A stretch of DNA of 64,000 bases from NCBI GenBank assembly GCA_036345935.2, contig JADWOT020001561.1, positions 186,001 to 250,000 on the forward strand. Reading direction: 5' to 3'. Position numbers and translations under genes: made by a program. Of this stretch, positions 51,676 through 62,930 are shown piece by piece (positions within the stretch are counted from its first letter, which is position 1; every line of letters starts with the position of its first letter). Origin of the DNA: Taenia hydatigena. Lineage: Eukaryota > Platyhelminthes > Cestoda > Cyclophyllidea > Taeniidae. The notes below the pieces were generated by a model. The model was not told the origin of the DNA, ran no database searches, and worked only from the letters and a program-made list of their open reading frames with translations.

Positions 51676-52991
51676 AGCATAAGTAACCGAAAAGATGGAC
51701 CAGATTAAATCAATTATCAACGGAGTCACGGCTATAGTACTACACCTTGTTAGCTAGAATCATTGGCCTGGAAACACACCACACTAGCCGCTTCCAAGCA
51801 TAAAAAGAGAAAATTTGTCTATCAAACCGGAACTAAAATAAAATTAAGCAACATCCCAAGCATATGATGTAAATGGCTTCGATTAAGGAACAAATTCTGC
51901 CAAAAAACGTTAAAAAAAACGCCTGATCAAAGATCTCCCGAAAACTAAAGAAGCACCAACATGCAAATGAAAAGAGAACTCTTACTTTTGGACCATATGA
52001 TAGTTTCGAAATCAGACTCACCTTCCAGATCGTAGTTAGAGAAATCTGGGGAAATTGTGTTAACAAATTCGAGCATCAAGTCCCAGGTGTCCTTCGAAAT
52101 CGATGACTTATGCTTCTCCTTCGTAAAAGAGAATAGTTAAAATGTGAATCAGGGAAAGCCGATATTACAGATAGAGAAAGAAAGGTGTGTCTACCTGGAG
52201 GAATTTGAACCACAGATCAAGATGCACGAATTTCCCCCGAAGTAGAAGGTCAAAATAAGGGATGGCGTAATCAAGCACTTCAAAGGGGAGAGGGAAGCAC
52301 GATTAGGTGTAAGGCAAAGGGAAGGTTGGGACGGTAAAAAGCTTACCAAGCGTTTTACTATCATGCCTGTCTACGTTAGCGAAACCGAAAGTGAATGTGT
52401 AGAGGCTTTTAAATGCAGCAGGATCCTCAACTTCCGATTCCAGGGTAGCCACACGATCTCGAATTGCCTCGATGGAATCACAACTTAAAAAACCGAGACA
52501 ATGGAAGTTTGCGTTTCGAAAATAAAGCGCAATAGTAGCAGTCCGCCTACCCCAATTCATGTAGACCGCGGAAAAACTCCTCTTTCGTGAACTCGCCCTG
52601 AGTGCGGGCACCGAATTTCCAGGCCAAAATCAGTACCACACGACTTGCAGGATCAAGATGAAGATCTGTCACAAGAAAACGTTCCATCCCGGTTGCTAGG
52701 ATACGGTCGGGATACTGGGAGTCTGTAGGCAAAAACACGGTGAGTGCACTCTCATAATGACGGAGAACGGTAAAAAGGAATAGACTAACCACAGTAGCGT
52801 TGAAATAGTTGCTCAATTTTTGACTCGTTGAGTGTATTGGAGTTGTTGCTATTGTTGCTATAATAGTACTCAAGGGAACTATCGAGTTTCCAGTTGTTCA
52901 TGTGAAGGCAATGGAGAGCTGTCCTTTCGTCGCTTTGCGTCACTGACTGAAATCTCTTCACTGCTCGATCTCGAGAGGAAGAGGCTCGGAA
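51676..52991 (-). CDS. DCN1-like protein (cullin neddylation co-E3), DCUN1D1/2-like
   Basis: DCN1-like proteins bind cullins and UBC12 through the PONY domain and promote NEDD8 transfer. Minus-strand exons are 52790..52991, 52551..52722, 52347..52483, 52195..52277, 52022..52118 and a tentative 51676..51731, all in phase. The UBA-like N-terminus reads DERTALHCLHMNNWKLDSSL, followed by IEQLFQRYCD. The PONY part shows LILAWKFGARTQGEFTKEEF, GCDSIEAIRDRV, FKSLYTFTFGFA, FVHLDLWFKFLQ and SISKDTWDLMLEF, in the family order, ending SNYDLE. Introns are uniformly 67-76 nt except the last. The first exon, expected to carry only the start Met and a few residues, was not found above 52992. The last exon is uncertain: the best candidate reads AVTPLIIDLIWSIF where GAWPVLIDDFVEF is usual. 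Confidence 0.88.
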
Positions 52992-53782
52992 CTATAAATC
53001 CGTAGACGATTAATAGATTAAAAATAATTCTACTAATGCCAAAGGCCACATTTTAATATTAAGAGAACAAACGCAACCAACAATTTGTGAAATACATCCA
53101 GCGTGTCTTCGCAAAAGGGAAAAAATAGAGACCCAAAAGAAGTCAAGCAGTAAAATAAGAAGAGTTTTCGTGAGACTTGTTACTTATCAAAGTATAAGCC
53201 AGAACGCATTAACAGAAAGACAACTTACTATTACCGGAAGTTTTAAATATTAGGTTTGATATCTACTCGGGGTTTAACTAACACAGTGATTACATGCCGT
53301 TGTATGCCGATAAAATGCAGTCAATGATCTAGTTAAAAGCACCAAAACTGGTGAAAAAAGACACGCTTCATATCGACAAATGGCTGATTACCATTTTATC
53401 CATAATAAAAAATGGTCTAATTTATCCACAAATGTAAGAGGGGTACTAAAACAAATCAGAGTGAAGAAGCCTACCTATTTTGTCGTATCATTTAGTGCTT
53501 TTCCTATCGCATCTTATTTAATAAACTGAAGAAAAAATAAAACCACCGGAATGACATTTTTGAAGTTTTGTTAACATTACCTACTGGGAAACAAATCATT
53601 TCAATCCAACGCTTCTTTGAACTGCGAACAGTTATGATATTATTCAGCTGAATTTCCGTTTGGTTCATTTACTGTTTTTTCGTTTTATTTGTATAAAATT
53701 ACTTCGCGCCGTGACCTCTTGCGATCAAATAAATTGTGCTAATTTTGGTCGAATAAACCGGAGTCAGGTTATTAAATAAACT
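52992..53782. other. Upstream of DCN1-like gene
   Basis: AT-rich sequence that should hold the first, very short coding exon and promoter of the DCN1-like gene. Neither could be placed. Confidence 0.4.
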
Positions 53783-53958
53783 CTAGATGTAGCGTCTCGA
53801 GGCTCCCTCGAAGGCAAAAGAAGGCAGGGTACTGGGGTAGAATATATATATTTAATGGACAGGGAAATGGGCTGATGGCATGGCCTGGAGGCCAGCCTAC
53901 GCAGCTAGGGCAATATGGCCACCTCCGATAGTTCGAACAAATAAAGTGCCACACTAGA
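53783..53958 (-). mobile_element. Solo LTR (copy D) with 5-bp target duplication
   Basis: The repeat runs 53788-53953, starting TGTAGCGTCTCGAGG and ending GTGCCACA. It is flanked directly on both sides by CTAGA (53783-53787 and 53954-53958). TG...CA ends plus a perfect 5-bp duplication are the hallmark of LTR-retrotransposon insertion followed by LTR-LTR recombination. It shares AAGGCAAAAGAAGGCA and GGCATGGCCTGGAGGCCAGC with the other copies. Confidence 0.82.
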
Positions 53959-54600
53959 TACACGACTGTGACGAAACAGACTCTTTGGAATGACTGTCAT
54001 GTTATGCATGATGCTTTGTAGTAGACGCGACTTGGAATTCCCCTCACCTTGTTCGTTTAGTTACGTCGGCACCCAATCCTCCGCTCCAGTGAATTGAGTC
54101 TTCTCTAAGGTCGCAGTGAGCCAAGGTGCTGTAGGTTAACCTCTATGACTGACGCAAACGGACTGGAGGGCTTCGTATCCATTCAAGTCGCATGCGCAAC
54201 TACAGCCCACCGCGGTTTAAAACCTCGCGCAATCACACCCTTAAACGAGATTAAGTCATCCCACTATTTTCACACTATACGACATAGTTCTCAACCCATC
54301 CCAATAACCCCCAGCTACTTTGTACATCAACAAGATATGCTCCTGCATACTGCGTTGGACTACTGAGATAGGTTCCATGGCTTTACTTTGGCAAATAAGT
54401 TGTAACATGACAATAGTTATGATTATTGTTCACCAGAGTACGCAAAAATGACGCTGCTAAACTTGTTACACTGTCAACAGGAAATCTTTGATTGCGACTG
54501 CGGTCATTGTAAAGCAAATGTTCATTAATCCATGTCTCTTGCACGTTCAAGTATGCAGCGAAAAAGGCTATGGTGTGGAATGCTGTTCCTGAGGCTGACG

Positions 54601-54948
54601 TCAGTGCAGTGATACTGGCGTCGCAGTTGTAGGCCGTGGTGACGGTGACTGAATGAAGGGCATGTTAAGTGCATTTGAACAATGCTCCACAAAAGCCGTA
54701 AACGCCCTTTTGCGGCCTTCAGAAGTAGGCTCCGCTTGGTCATCCATCCCCCTGGCCGAGTCACATGAGTCACCAAAGTTCGAAGGATTGGCAAAATATT
54801 TCTGTGCGATTACTGAACACAGCTCCACAAATGCGGGAAATGAGATGCCTAAAACGTTTTTCATTTTAAGCAAGTACGGTCTAAAAACATCTATGCTTAG
54901 CCTATGAGTTTGTTCTTCTATCCATAATTCAATGCAAAAGTACATCAT
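54601..54948 (-). CDS. Possible unidentified open frame
   Basis: A 115-codon minus-strand frame contains two similar segments, AFVELCSVIAQK and AFVEHCSNALNM, about 45 residues apart, which hints at an internal duplication. No signal, domain or splice partner is recognised. It lies in the 3.5-kb gap between two minus-strand genes and could be a small gene, a pseudogene or chance. Confidence 0.22.
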   Translation of the reverse strand: MMYFCIELWIEEQTHRLSIDVFRPYLLKMKNVLGISFPAFVELCSVIAQKYFANPSNFGDSCDSARGMDDQAEPTSEGRKRAFTAFVEHCSNALNMPFIQSPSPRPTTATPVSLH

Positions 54949-55627
54949 TGACCGCTTTAGTGTTTCATGCAGATTTTAGCGTCTTTCTGAGTCAACAAAT
55001 TCCTGGAACTTTACTTTACTTATGGGTACAATGACATCCCCATGCATTTTTTACAGTGTCTAATGAAAGTAGTCTATTTCAAGGCTCACTGTATTGCCGG
55101 TAGTGAAAGTAACCTACCAGAGTCGGCACTCGGCGAGTCTGGCTCAAACACACGAAACCAGTGGAGTCTTTGCTTCATGTAGAGTATGTCGACCTCCCGT
55201 ATTGAGATACCAGCACTCTTTAATTTGCATCGCCTTCACGAAAAGGAAGCAAGACAGATAGAAGAGCATATAAGGTGAGCTGAAGCTAATGGTGCAAATA
55301 AATAACTAGTCAAACGGGAAACACCTTTCGCCCAAGCTCCAGATCCGGTAGAAAGGAATGAGTTTACTCTAAAGATTTGGTAAAATTGCGGAACCTAACC
55401 AGTATTCAATTTGTCTTATGGAGTTCAGACAATTTCAAGATGATTGCAAGGATATCCCACCTAACAACCGACACTCACTCAGGATCAGCGTGCACAACAC
55501 AGAATCTGGAAGTCTCACTTTGACTACCCACACACCCACGCATCTGTCTCGATGTGATCGTTGCGCATCACCGATTCCCAGAAGTGTCGCCCCACATGGC
55601 AAGTGGTCATTAGCTTTTGACAAGAGA
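54949..55627. other. No gene recognised
   Basis: Intergenic sequence left of the purine tract, without a supported gene or RNA. Confidence 0.45.
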
Positions 55628-55631
55628 CACA

Positions 55632-55834
55632 GAGGGAGGCAGAGGGAACGAGCGAGAGGGAGGGAGGGAGGGAGGGAGGGAGGGAGGGAGGAGGGAGGGA
55701 GGGAGGGAGGGAGGGAGGGAGGGAGGGAGGAGAGGGGAGGGAGGGGAGGGAGGGAGGAGAGGAGGAGGGAGGGAGGGAGGAGGGGGGAGGGAGGGAGGGA
55801 GGGAGGGAGGGAGGGAGGGAGGGAGGGAAAGGAG
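55632..55834. repeat. (GGGA)n/(TCCC)n homopurine-homopyrimidine tract, about 200 bp
   Basis: The plus strand is almost pure purine, mostly GGGA units with occasional GGA slips. It generates long Gly-Arg-Glu or Pro-Ser-Leu reading frames in several frames that should not be called genes. Mirror-symmetric purine tracts of this kind can form triplex (H-DNA) structures. Confidence 0.96.
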
Positions 55835-55859
55835 GAAGGCCTGGGACACGGTCACACAT

Positions 55860-56491
55860 TGAGAGCTGTGGTTACTGTGGCGCCTGCTCCGCCAAGAACC
55901 CGTCTCAACTCTTTCACCATTAAAAACGTCAAGTCTTGCCTTTCTTGTGTGGTGATAGAAGTGGTTAAAGTGTATTTTATTGCGCTCTCCCCTGTTTCAT
56001 TAAGTTCTGTTTTTTGGAGTTAGAAGTTCATGCTTTCCTCCTTCACTATCAATCTTTATTTTATGGATTTCATCAAATTTATCGTAAATATATTGTCCTT
56101 TTTGGCTCTGTTTCCTTTTCAGAGTGGTTTAGTCAAATATCAAGTTACTCAAAGTAAAGAACTTTATCGTGCAGTAAAATGATGTAGCGTCATGAAACAT
56201 TTGAGCTGGTAGCAAGATATTCAGTGAAGTGGATAAGCATTTTCAAAACCGCACTGGCACCAATGGAATGCAAGTGGGATACAAGCTACCAACCAGTATG
56301 AATTTTGCTGTTAAACAAAACAATGCGCTTTTATAGATGCATTACAATCTTGAAAACGAGCCAGGAAATTGGAAGACCAGATCTGGAATTAAAGAATTTT
56401 GATGGATCCCCCAACGCAAAATTAAAATAAAAGAAGATTCCATTTCCTTTTCTATGACGCATTCACTCTAACTAGACTTTACACCATTCAC
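55860..56491. other. TTLL11-like 3' flank
   Basis: AT-rich flank downstream of the TTLL11-like stop codon (minus strand). A TTTATT at 56055-56060 (AATAAA on the minus strand) is a distant candidate poly(A) signal. No other feature was seen. Confidence 0.35.
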
Positions 56492-59400
56492 CTACTGAGT
56501 GAACATTCGAAAGCTGGTGAAGTCCATCCGAGGAATGGGAACTTCGACAATTGCCTGAGCCTCATTGGTTCCATTATTCGTGGCGGTGAAGTGCGAACTG
56601 ACAGTCTTTCCATTAGGATCCACGTAAATAACGAAAGAGAGATTGTTGCTGAGGCGTGATCGACTGATGTGACTCCTCTGACCCACGTCATCCACGGTTT
56701 CAGGAGGCCTCTGGTGGCTGCAATTAGGCCTTCGAATGGAGAGAATATGAATAAATATCTCAGCCAGACGATCCACCATTCGAAGATGCGCCAATGAATT
56801 CGCGGTGGGTGGAGATGGTTGTGGATACTCTCGGGAGCCTGACTCATTGGACTTGGAGTCGCCTTGAAGAGGTTGCTTTTCATCAAGACTCAACTGGGTG
56901 GAATTGGGGAAACAAATGTTTTATTTTTAATCATACTCATAGTTACGTAAAGCTCCGGAGTCCTCTATGTCTCCACTTTTGCAGCAGCGGCATAAAATTA
57001 CTCTCGCGAACTATGCTACTTGAATTCCAACCATTCTTCTTGCCAATGACAAGGCAAAATCCGGCTTTCGAGACCGGTGTAGTCAAATCATATGAGCTTT
57101 GAATATGAAGGAGTTTTAAGACTAACAAAATTAGTGTAGCAATTGTCAGTTCAATTTCACTCATTCAAAATGCTTACATCATTGTTGATTTATGCCCTTA
57201 CATGGTGAACAAATGAATGAGGCGATATGCACCTCTTTCTGGCAGCAGTAACCGGGCTGAGCATTAACGTGATTGAAGAAAAAGGAAGGCCTGAATGTTG
57301 ACAACTAGCTAATGGCGCACCTTTTCCATGGTTTCCGAATTTAGTGGAGAAGTCTTCCTGATTTCCGTAGGATTGAAGGTGGGAAAGGACTGTGGAAACT
57401 GCACCTATGTGGCATTGAAAACCAATAGATTTTACTTCAATTAGTTAAGCTTGCCACTCTGTCACTTGCAAGTGAACTGACCTTATCGTTGTGTGACGCA
57501 TTAAAGTAGCATTCTCTTTCGTTTTCAGAGAAGATTCCAGTGGATGTTGGGTAGATCTCGTCCTCGGCGTATATGCAATGGAGTCGGTTTCTGGCCTTTC
57601 TAGGAGAAAAAATAATGTAAAACTGGGTGGAAATAGAAACGCATAATTTATTTCACTTGCTTAAAAGCAAACTGACGGTAGAAAAATCTAACAAATTATT
57701 CATTAATTCTCCAACGTCTCTCTTACTAAGGAAAGACATTTAAACACAAATGGCACGACTCTTGTAAATAATCCTATCAATGTCGAAAATCGGATCGTGT
57801 GGACTAGCGCATTTTAAGGCCGGAAAAAAAGATATCTTAATCGAGGTTTCAAGTACTCAACGACAAATTCTTTGATCTATGAACCAGCTGTTACCACCTT
57901 TTCTAGCTTCTTTAAATACTAAAAATTACTACTCAAAAGCTACCTCCTAGTATAGCCATTTATTAAGGGGTTGAATAGTTCCAAAGTGACCGCATTAATG
58001 TGATGAGAGTAGTCTTTTAACCACTTAAGTACGGGTATCATAGTAATAAAGGAACGATATCGTGGATTATTACCTACTCTCTGACTGCCGACGGTCCTAA
58101 ATTAAAAAAAAAGAATCTTTCAAAGCGGGTGTGATTCTATTAGCAAGAGTGTTGGACCTACCGAGAGGCTCGCGAAAGGGGCTGAGAGAGAAAGTGTTCG
58201 CTCAGCTTTTCACTGTGCCGCTGCCTTCCAGATGCTGTATGGATTGAGGGACACCGCAACGGTGGCCAAACCGGAGCAGTGAGAGCTGGAATTGATGGGG
58301 CATTCACCGTCGACGTCTTTGTCACTGTTACCATCGCTGCCGATGTTGATGGCATAGTCGCAGACGGTTTCGTCGACACCAGAGGTGATGGAGGATGTTT
58401 CTTCCTTCTCTCACTCCACCTCTGCTCGCGTGCACGAGGTCTGCAGTAGATCTGTGAGATACGAGTGCTCATCCACCTATTGCTACTACTGAAGCCCATG
58501 TTGCCGCGTTGGGTTATACGGACTGAATGTGCTTGGGGCATTGGAGGACTGGGAAATGTTTTAAAATGATTTAAATTTCTAATATTACTGAGGCACTTCT
58601 TCATGAGCCAAGGCAAAATTTTACAAAAAAAAATCTGAATTTGCAATGACAAACCTTCGCCAGTTGCTAACCCATCCGCCCAGCATACCATTTTACTGAA
58701 CTCACAACCTCTATTAGGCATTGTTCTGACCCCAAGCATGGATAACTATTGGCAGTCAGGCATTGCAACCTAAATTTGTTTATCTATATGTGCTAAAAAT
58801 GGGTATAAATGCATAACTTCTATGCTTATTTACTAAGCATAGCCTTCTACACATCACAGACAAGCGCAAATGAAAACTCTACCCATCAACTTTGCTCAGT
58901 TTCTTAGTAGAATCAGTAGTAGACCTCCTGTCCTTATCGGCCACTGCACTCAAGGGAGATTTGTATCCACATGCCTCTAAAAATGCCTTTGCTTTCTCTG
59001 GGGAGTATCGAAGGAGGCGCTGATGAATAATGCGACTACCCATAAGTAAGAGTGTTGCTTTTAATAGACCCAATTTCACCGCTTCGTCAACACGTGATCG
59101 GAAGAAAGCAGAATACTTGGGTGAGTTGACCACAACGTCTGGCGACAGGCCCTGACGTGCCGCCACGCTAGGGTAGCGCACTAGCGGGCGCATGCAGTCA
59201 ATCCGAAGGCTTGGACTACTATTCACTTCCAGCAGAACTGGCCGACAATCAGGTTCCACAAGAAGCAAATCAAAGCCAAAGATCTTCGGACCAACAAACA
59301 GAAAAAGGTTTTTATTATTTAAAATAAGCAGTTTTAGTCTAAGTTATAGGGTAGTAAAGTATGCTAAGACATTAAAGATTTCGTTCTCAAGAAAACCTTG

Positions 59401-61951
59401 GACTAAGCATTCACATACAGATGTTCTTATTCATAAGAGAATGACTTAGATGTTAGTTAACGTCATTTCAATTTCGCAAGATGCTTTATAATGGATGGGA
59501 GTAAACCAGTGAGATGAGAAATATGCGGACACCAGTTATCGAGTGGTAAAAAATCAAGTTGATAGAACGCTGTGAAGGTCTTCTACAACAAGTGTCAAGT
59601 AATCAGCTTGACAATTTAACGTAAAAATTACAAACTTTTGCAAACCATCAAAAGCGCAGACATTAGTTTCAAAGTTAAGTTAATCTACGATAGGCTAAAA
59701 AATCTAATTGAAGCACACCTGAAAGCATTGAGGTGGATCTTTGGATTTGACGGAACCAGAATCAGCAACCCCAAAGCCTCCACACTCCGCCCAATAGGCA
59801 ACGCGGAGATAGGGTACCAAGGCAAATACTGTATTCCTCACCAACTCATCTACCTTTGGCCAAAAAGTTGTCGGAGTCAGGTTACTCCCAGTCTCAAAAC
59901 GTCCAGACTGAATAAAGTGGTGAAGACGACGCTTGCACTGCCAATTGGTTTTTGTTTCCACACAAGTGGGATTCAGACACTCGGCGTCGCTATGACTACC
60001 ACCTCTTACGGAGGCCGTCGCCGAACCTATTGCTGCGGCTTCCAATTGAGACGTTGCCTCTGGATCCACACTGTCTGGAAACTTGTTTATGGAGTAGTTG
60101 GTCAGATGCATCTTACTCTACGAAAGACAAAATAGATCATCGAATTACACAGATGTCTATAATGTAGGCGTATCTCTCAAATGCAACCAACATTTCGCAT
60201 GTTCATGGGATCTGGTGTATGATACCTCTGACTGGCCAAACGAACCAAACCGTCTCTATAAACGTGGATCCGGAGGGGTTTGATTGATTCTATGACCACG
60301 TAGATTCGTAAATCTGCTTTGAAACCACTCACAAGTACCGGGGTGTCTTCGTACTGTTGAACCACCTCCTTGGCTGCCAAATATCCCATTGAATCTGCCC
60401 CTAAACAGACAGTCGGATCCATCAATGCCTCGTTATCATTTTGAGGTCCATTGCCACGCCCGTTTATTTGCTCTTTGCAGTACTCGTTCGGAGATTGGAC
60501 CAGATAGATCCCCTTGCCCTGTGTTCCACCACTTGGCTTTACGATATATGTGACTTTTCCCGTTTCGTCTACCCGATTAGGAAAAGTCGATATCATTTTT
60601 TGCTCAAAACTAGTTATAAGCGCAGAATGTTACAAAACATACATTTGGTGGTGTAGGAGGCCCACTCATCGTATTGGTGCGGTAGAAACCATGTGGGAGG
60701 GTAAAAGTTGTACGCTTCGGGGAAATGGCGCCGCTGAAATTCCAAACATTTGAAAAGGCTTATTTTCGTCAAAAGACAGTGGATCCCTAAAAAAGCAAGG
60801 AAAATATCAACATGTGTAAAATCTACCGCGGGTTTAGTATGTCAAGTGAAATAAGGACAGCTCCATGGAAATGTAAATCAAAGTAGATGTTTAAAAAAGG
60901 TTTTAAGATTCTCCTATCCCAAGACTTCAAAATAAGTACTCCCGAAATATTTGCTGCGTCATTTTAAAACCAAGGCTTACTTTAACTGAGTTGGCATCAA
61001 AATACATTTGTATAGTGTTAAGATGTAAAAATGTCCAACTAACCCGGATATTTGTTGACGTAACCATTCCTAGATCTGTCCTTTTTGAAAAAGTATGCAG
61101 CGTTCCAGGTTATATCACGATCTTGTTCTTCCGTAACCTAAAAGTGAGAAACTTTACTCAAGACTCTACTTAAGAGAAATATAGAAGAATACTAAAACAA
61201 AAAATTAGAGCCCAAAAGGGCAATGCACTAAGGAACAAATGAAGAATTCCTGAAACAGGCGGAACAAAATAGCCCAAAATGCCATTTACTACTGATAACC
61301 ATACCTTTTTCAAAACAAAAGCTAAGCTCTTTGTACCTTTCCAGCCAACAAAATAATTCTTGTGTATTTCTGTAAACTTTGTACGTTCTACTATTTAGTG
61401 GCGCCTGTTACTACGCCTTGGAACAGTAAACAAAATGAGTTGCAGTAAAATATTTGCACATGATCCACATTTGATCTAACCATTGCCAAAGTTAACAGAA
61501 TTCTAGGTAATGCAGCTTAAAGTCTAATGCGTTAAAAACGTTTGGCTTTACTCCACAAACGAAATCATTATGCGGGAGACAGCCACTGATATCGGCATTT
61601 GCTGTTAATGCAAAGGCTAAACTCTATAAAAAATATTAGTTTTGCTAAGCGAATTTTGCATTTACTAACTTCGTTAAATCCAAGATCTTGGATAGCGAGT
61701 CGCAAAGCATCGATATTGCTCCCGGCAAAATGAGTCCCAACTGATAAAGCACATCGCTGCACGGACTCCCTATGCTGTACTCTTATCGAACGTTTTGTAT
61801 ACAAAGAATATTCACGCAGTGTTCTTAGTCTTTTTTCTATTATATACCGTCGAAAATCCGTTGGTTTGTAGGTCAAGAGTGGCTTCAAGGTGCTGTATTG
61901 CACTCGGCGTGGCTTAGGTCCAGAAAGCATGTTTGATTGCAAAACATTCAT
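56492..61951 (-). CDS. Tubulin polyglutamylase, TTLL11-like
   Basis: TTLL enzymes use ATP to add glutamates to tubulin C-termini, largely in cilia. Minus-strand exons are 61670..61951, 61044..61137, 60643..60786, 60192..60568, 59719..60117, 58883..59283, 58162..58548, 57482..57599, 57321..57404 and 56492..56893, all in phase, giving 895 residues. Signatures in order are SNIDALRLAIQDLGFNE, RDITWNAAYF, NGYVNKYPG, FPEAYNFYPPTWFLP, the ATP-grasp loop YIVKPSGGTQGKGIYL, GFKADLRIYVV, HLTNYSINK, FWPKVDELVRNT, FGFDLLL and LLEVNSSPSLRIDC, which holds the metal-binding Glu and Asn. The VDALRL-type N-terminus and SRVDEAVKLGLLKATL favour TTLL11 over TTLL6/13. The start is the first ATG of exon 1. About 330 residues after the catalytic core are Ser/Thr/Pro-rich with no recognised domain. 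Confidence 0.92.
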
Positions 61952-62552
61952 ATTATAAATTAATTCTTGTTTAATGATGGCTAACTAAGACTTCTATATA
62001 CCGTGCGAAAATCACAACAAGTTATCGTGTCACTTCATGGCCTTGCTATCGTTTAAATTATTGCATCCGTAGCAATGACTCTAACAAGAGCATCTAGTGC
62101 AAATCATTACCTTTATCTCCTTCTAATTTATAAACATTCGATAGACCATTTAGTATAATTTGAGTTTTGCACCCTTTGTTCCAGTTTGCTGGGTAACAAC
62201 AAACGCTGGCTGATAGATGCTGGTCCCGCAGAGGAATAGACGATAACTAAAATATATGGCTTTTCACTTAACATATTTTTCACCCAAACCTTGTTAGTGT
62301 AGACGGCTTTTCCCTTTCCTCCTCATCCATTCTTTCGCTCTACTATTAGAAGGCTGGATGCTCCTATACATCTTTATTATATGTTGAGGGCAGGTAAAGA
62401 TTAACAGCGTTGGTGTAATACTTATTTTCTTCAAATGTGCTTTTTAGGCCAGTGGTGGGAGGACAATTTGAACCTGGTAGCGGATCGGCGCGGTGACTCC
62501 CAGGAGCGTGACTTATCCCGTCCTAAACTCTCTTACAAGGTTTTGCTGTACC
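61952..62552. other. Upstream of TTLL11-like gene
   Basis: Likely promoter region of the minus-strand TTLL11-like gene, ending at the LTR copy E. No motif or gene was identified. Confidence 0.4.
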
Positions 62553-62737
62553 TGTAGTACTTTGTTTGTTAGAACTGCCGGTTTCTGTCAAGGTCACAGG
62601 GGTGGCCGTACTGCCCTAGCTGCGTGGGCTGGCCTCCGGGCCATGCCAGCAGCCTATTTCCCTCTGTTCGGTGAATATATATATTCTACCCTGCCACTTT
62701 GCCTTCTTTTGCCTTAAGGGAGCCTCGGGACGCTACA
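62553..62737 (+). mobile_element. LTR-like repeat, copy E, with adjacent primer-binding-site-like sequence
   Basis: In this orientation the repeat starts TGTAGTACTTTG and ends GGGACGCTACA. It contains a TATATATATTC segment and TTTGCCTTCTTTTGCC. It is followed after one base by TGGTGGCAGCGGAAAGCGG, which starts with the TGG expected of a tRNA-primed minus-strand priming site. This makes copy E a 5' LTR and fixes the direction of the family. Confidence 0.75.
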
Positions 62738-62930
62738 TTGGTGGCAGCGGAAAGCGGACCCGACTCTATAAGGTTTTCACCCCGATCTCTACCGCCTGCG
62801 GCATGTTGCAGCGGCGCAAAAGAAGTGCATGTGCTACGGATGGGCCAAAAACGACGTCCACCTCCGGCACCTACCCCATCTTCGTGTTCTGCAAGAAATC
62901 TATCAACAACTGAAGCGACACTAGCCATGA
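62738..62930 (+). mobile_element. Internal leader fragment of the LTR element
   Basis: Directly after the LTR come the priming-site-like sequence and a GC-rich leader with short open frames (for example HVLRMGQKRRPPPAP). No gag, protease or reverse transcriptase motif is visible, and no matching 3' LTR in the same orientation is found before the window ends. It is either a truncated element or the internal part of a non-coding miniature element. Confidence 0.45.

Noticed and set aside
55418..56023. A 201-codon Gly/Arg/Glu-rich plus-strand frame and Pro/Ser/Leu-rich minus frames
   Set aside because: They owe their length to the (GGGA)n tract; flanking sequence shows no motif or splice structure.
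59638..60135. 165-codon plus-strand frame
   Set aside because: It is antisense to TTLL11-like exon 59719..60117, which carries HLTNYSINK on the minus strand.
60614..60643. A 29-nt intron in the TTLL11-like gene joining TGTAT to TTTTGAG
   Set aside because: Too short, and unnecessary: a 74-nt intron from AAAT|GTATGT to GGGTAG|AC keeps the frame into the ATP-grasp motif.
62686..62928. Short open frames on both strands over LTR copy E and its leader
   Set aside because: They span the LTR boundary and show no gag or pol motifs; treated as mobile-element sequence.
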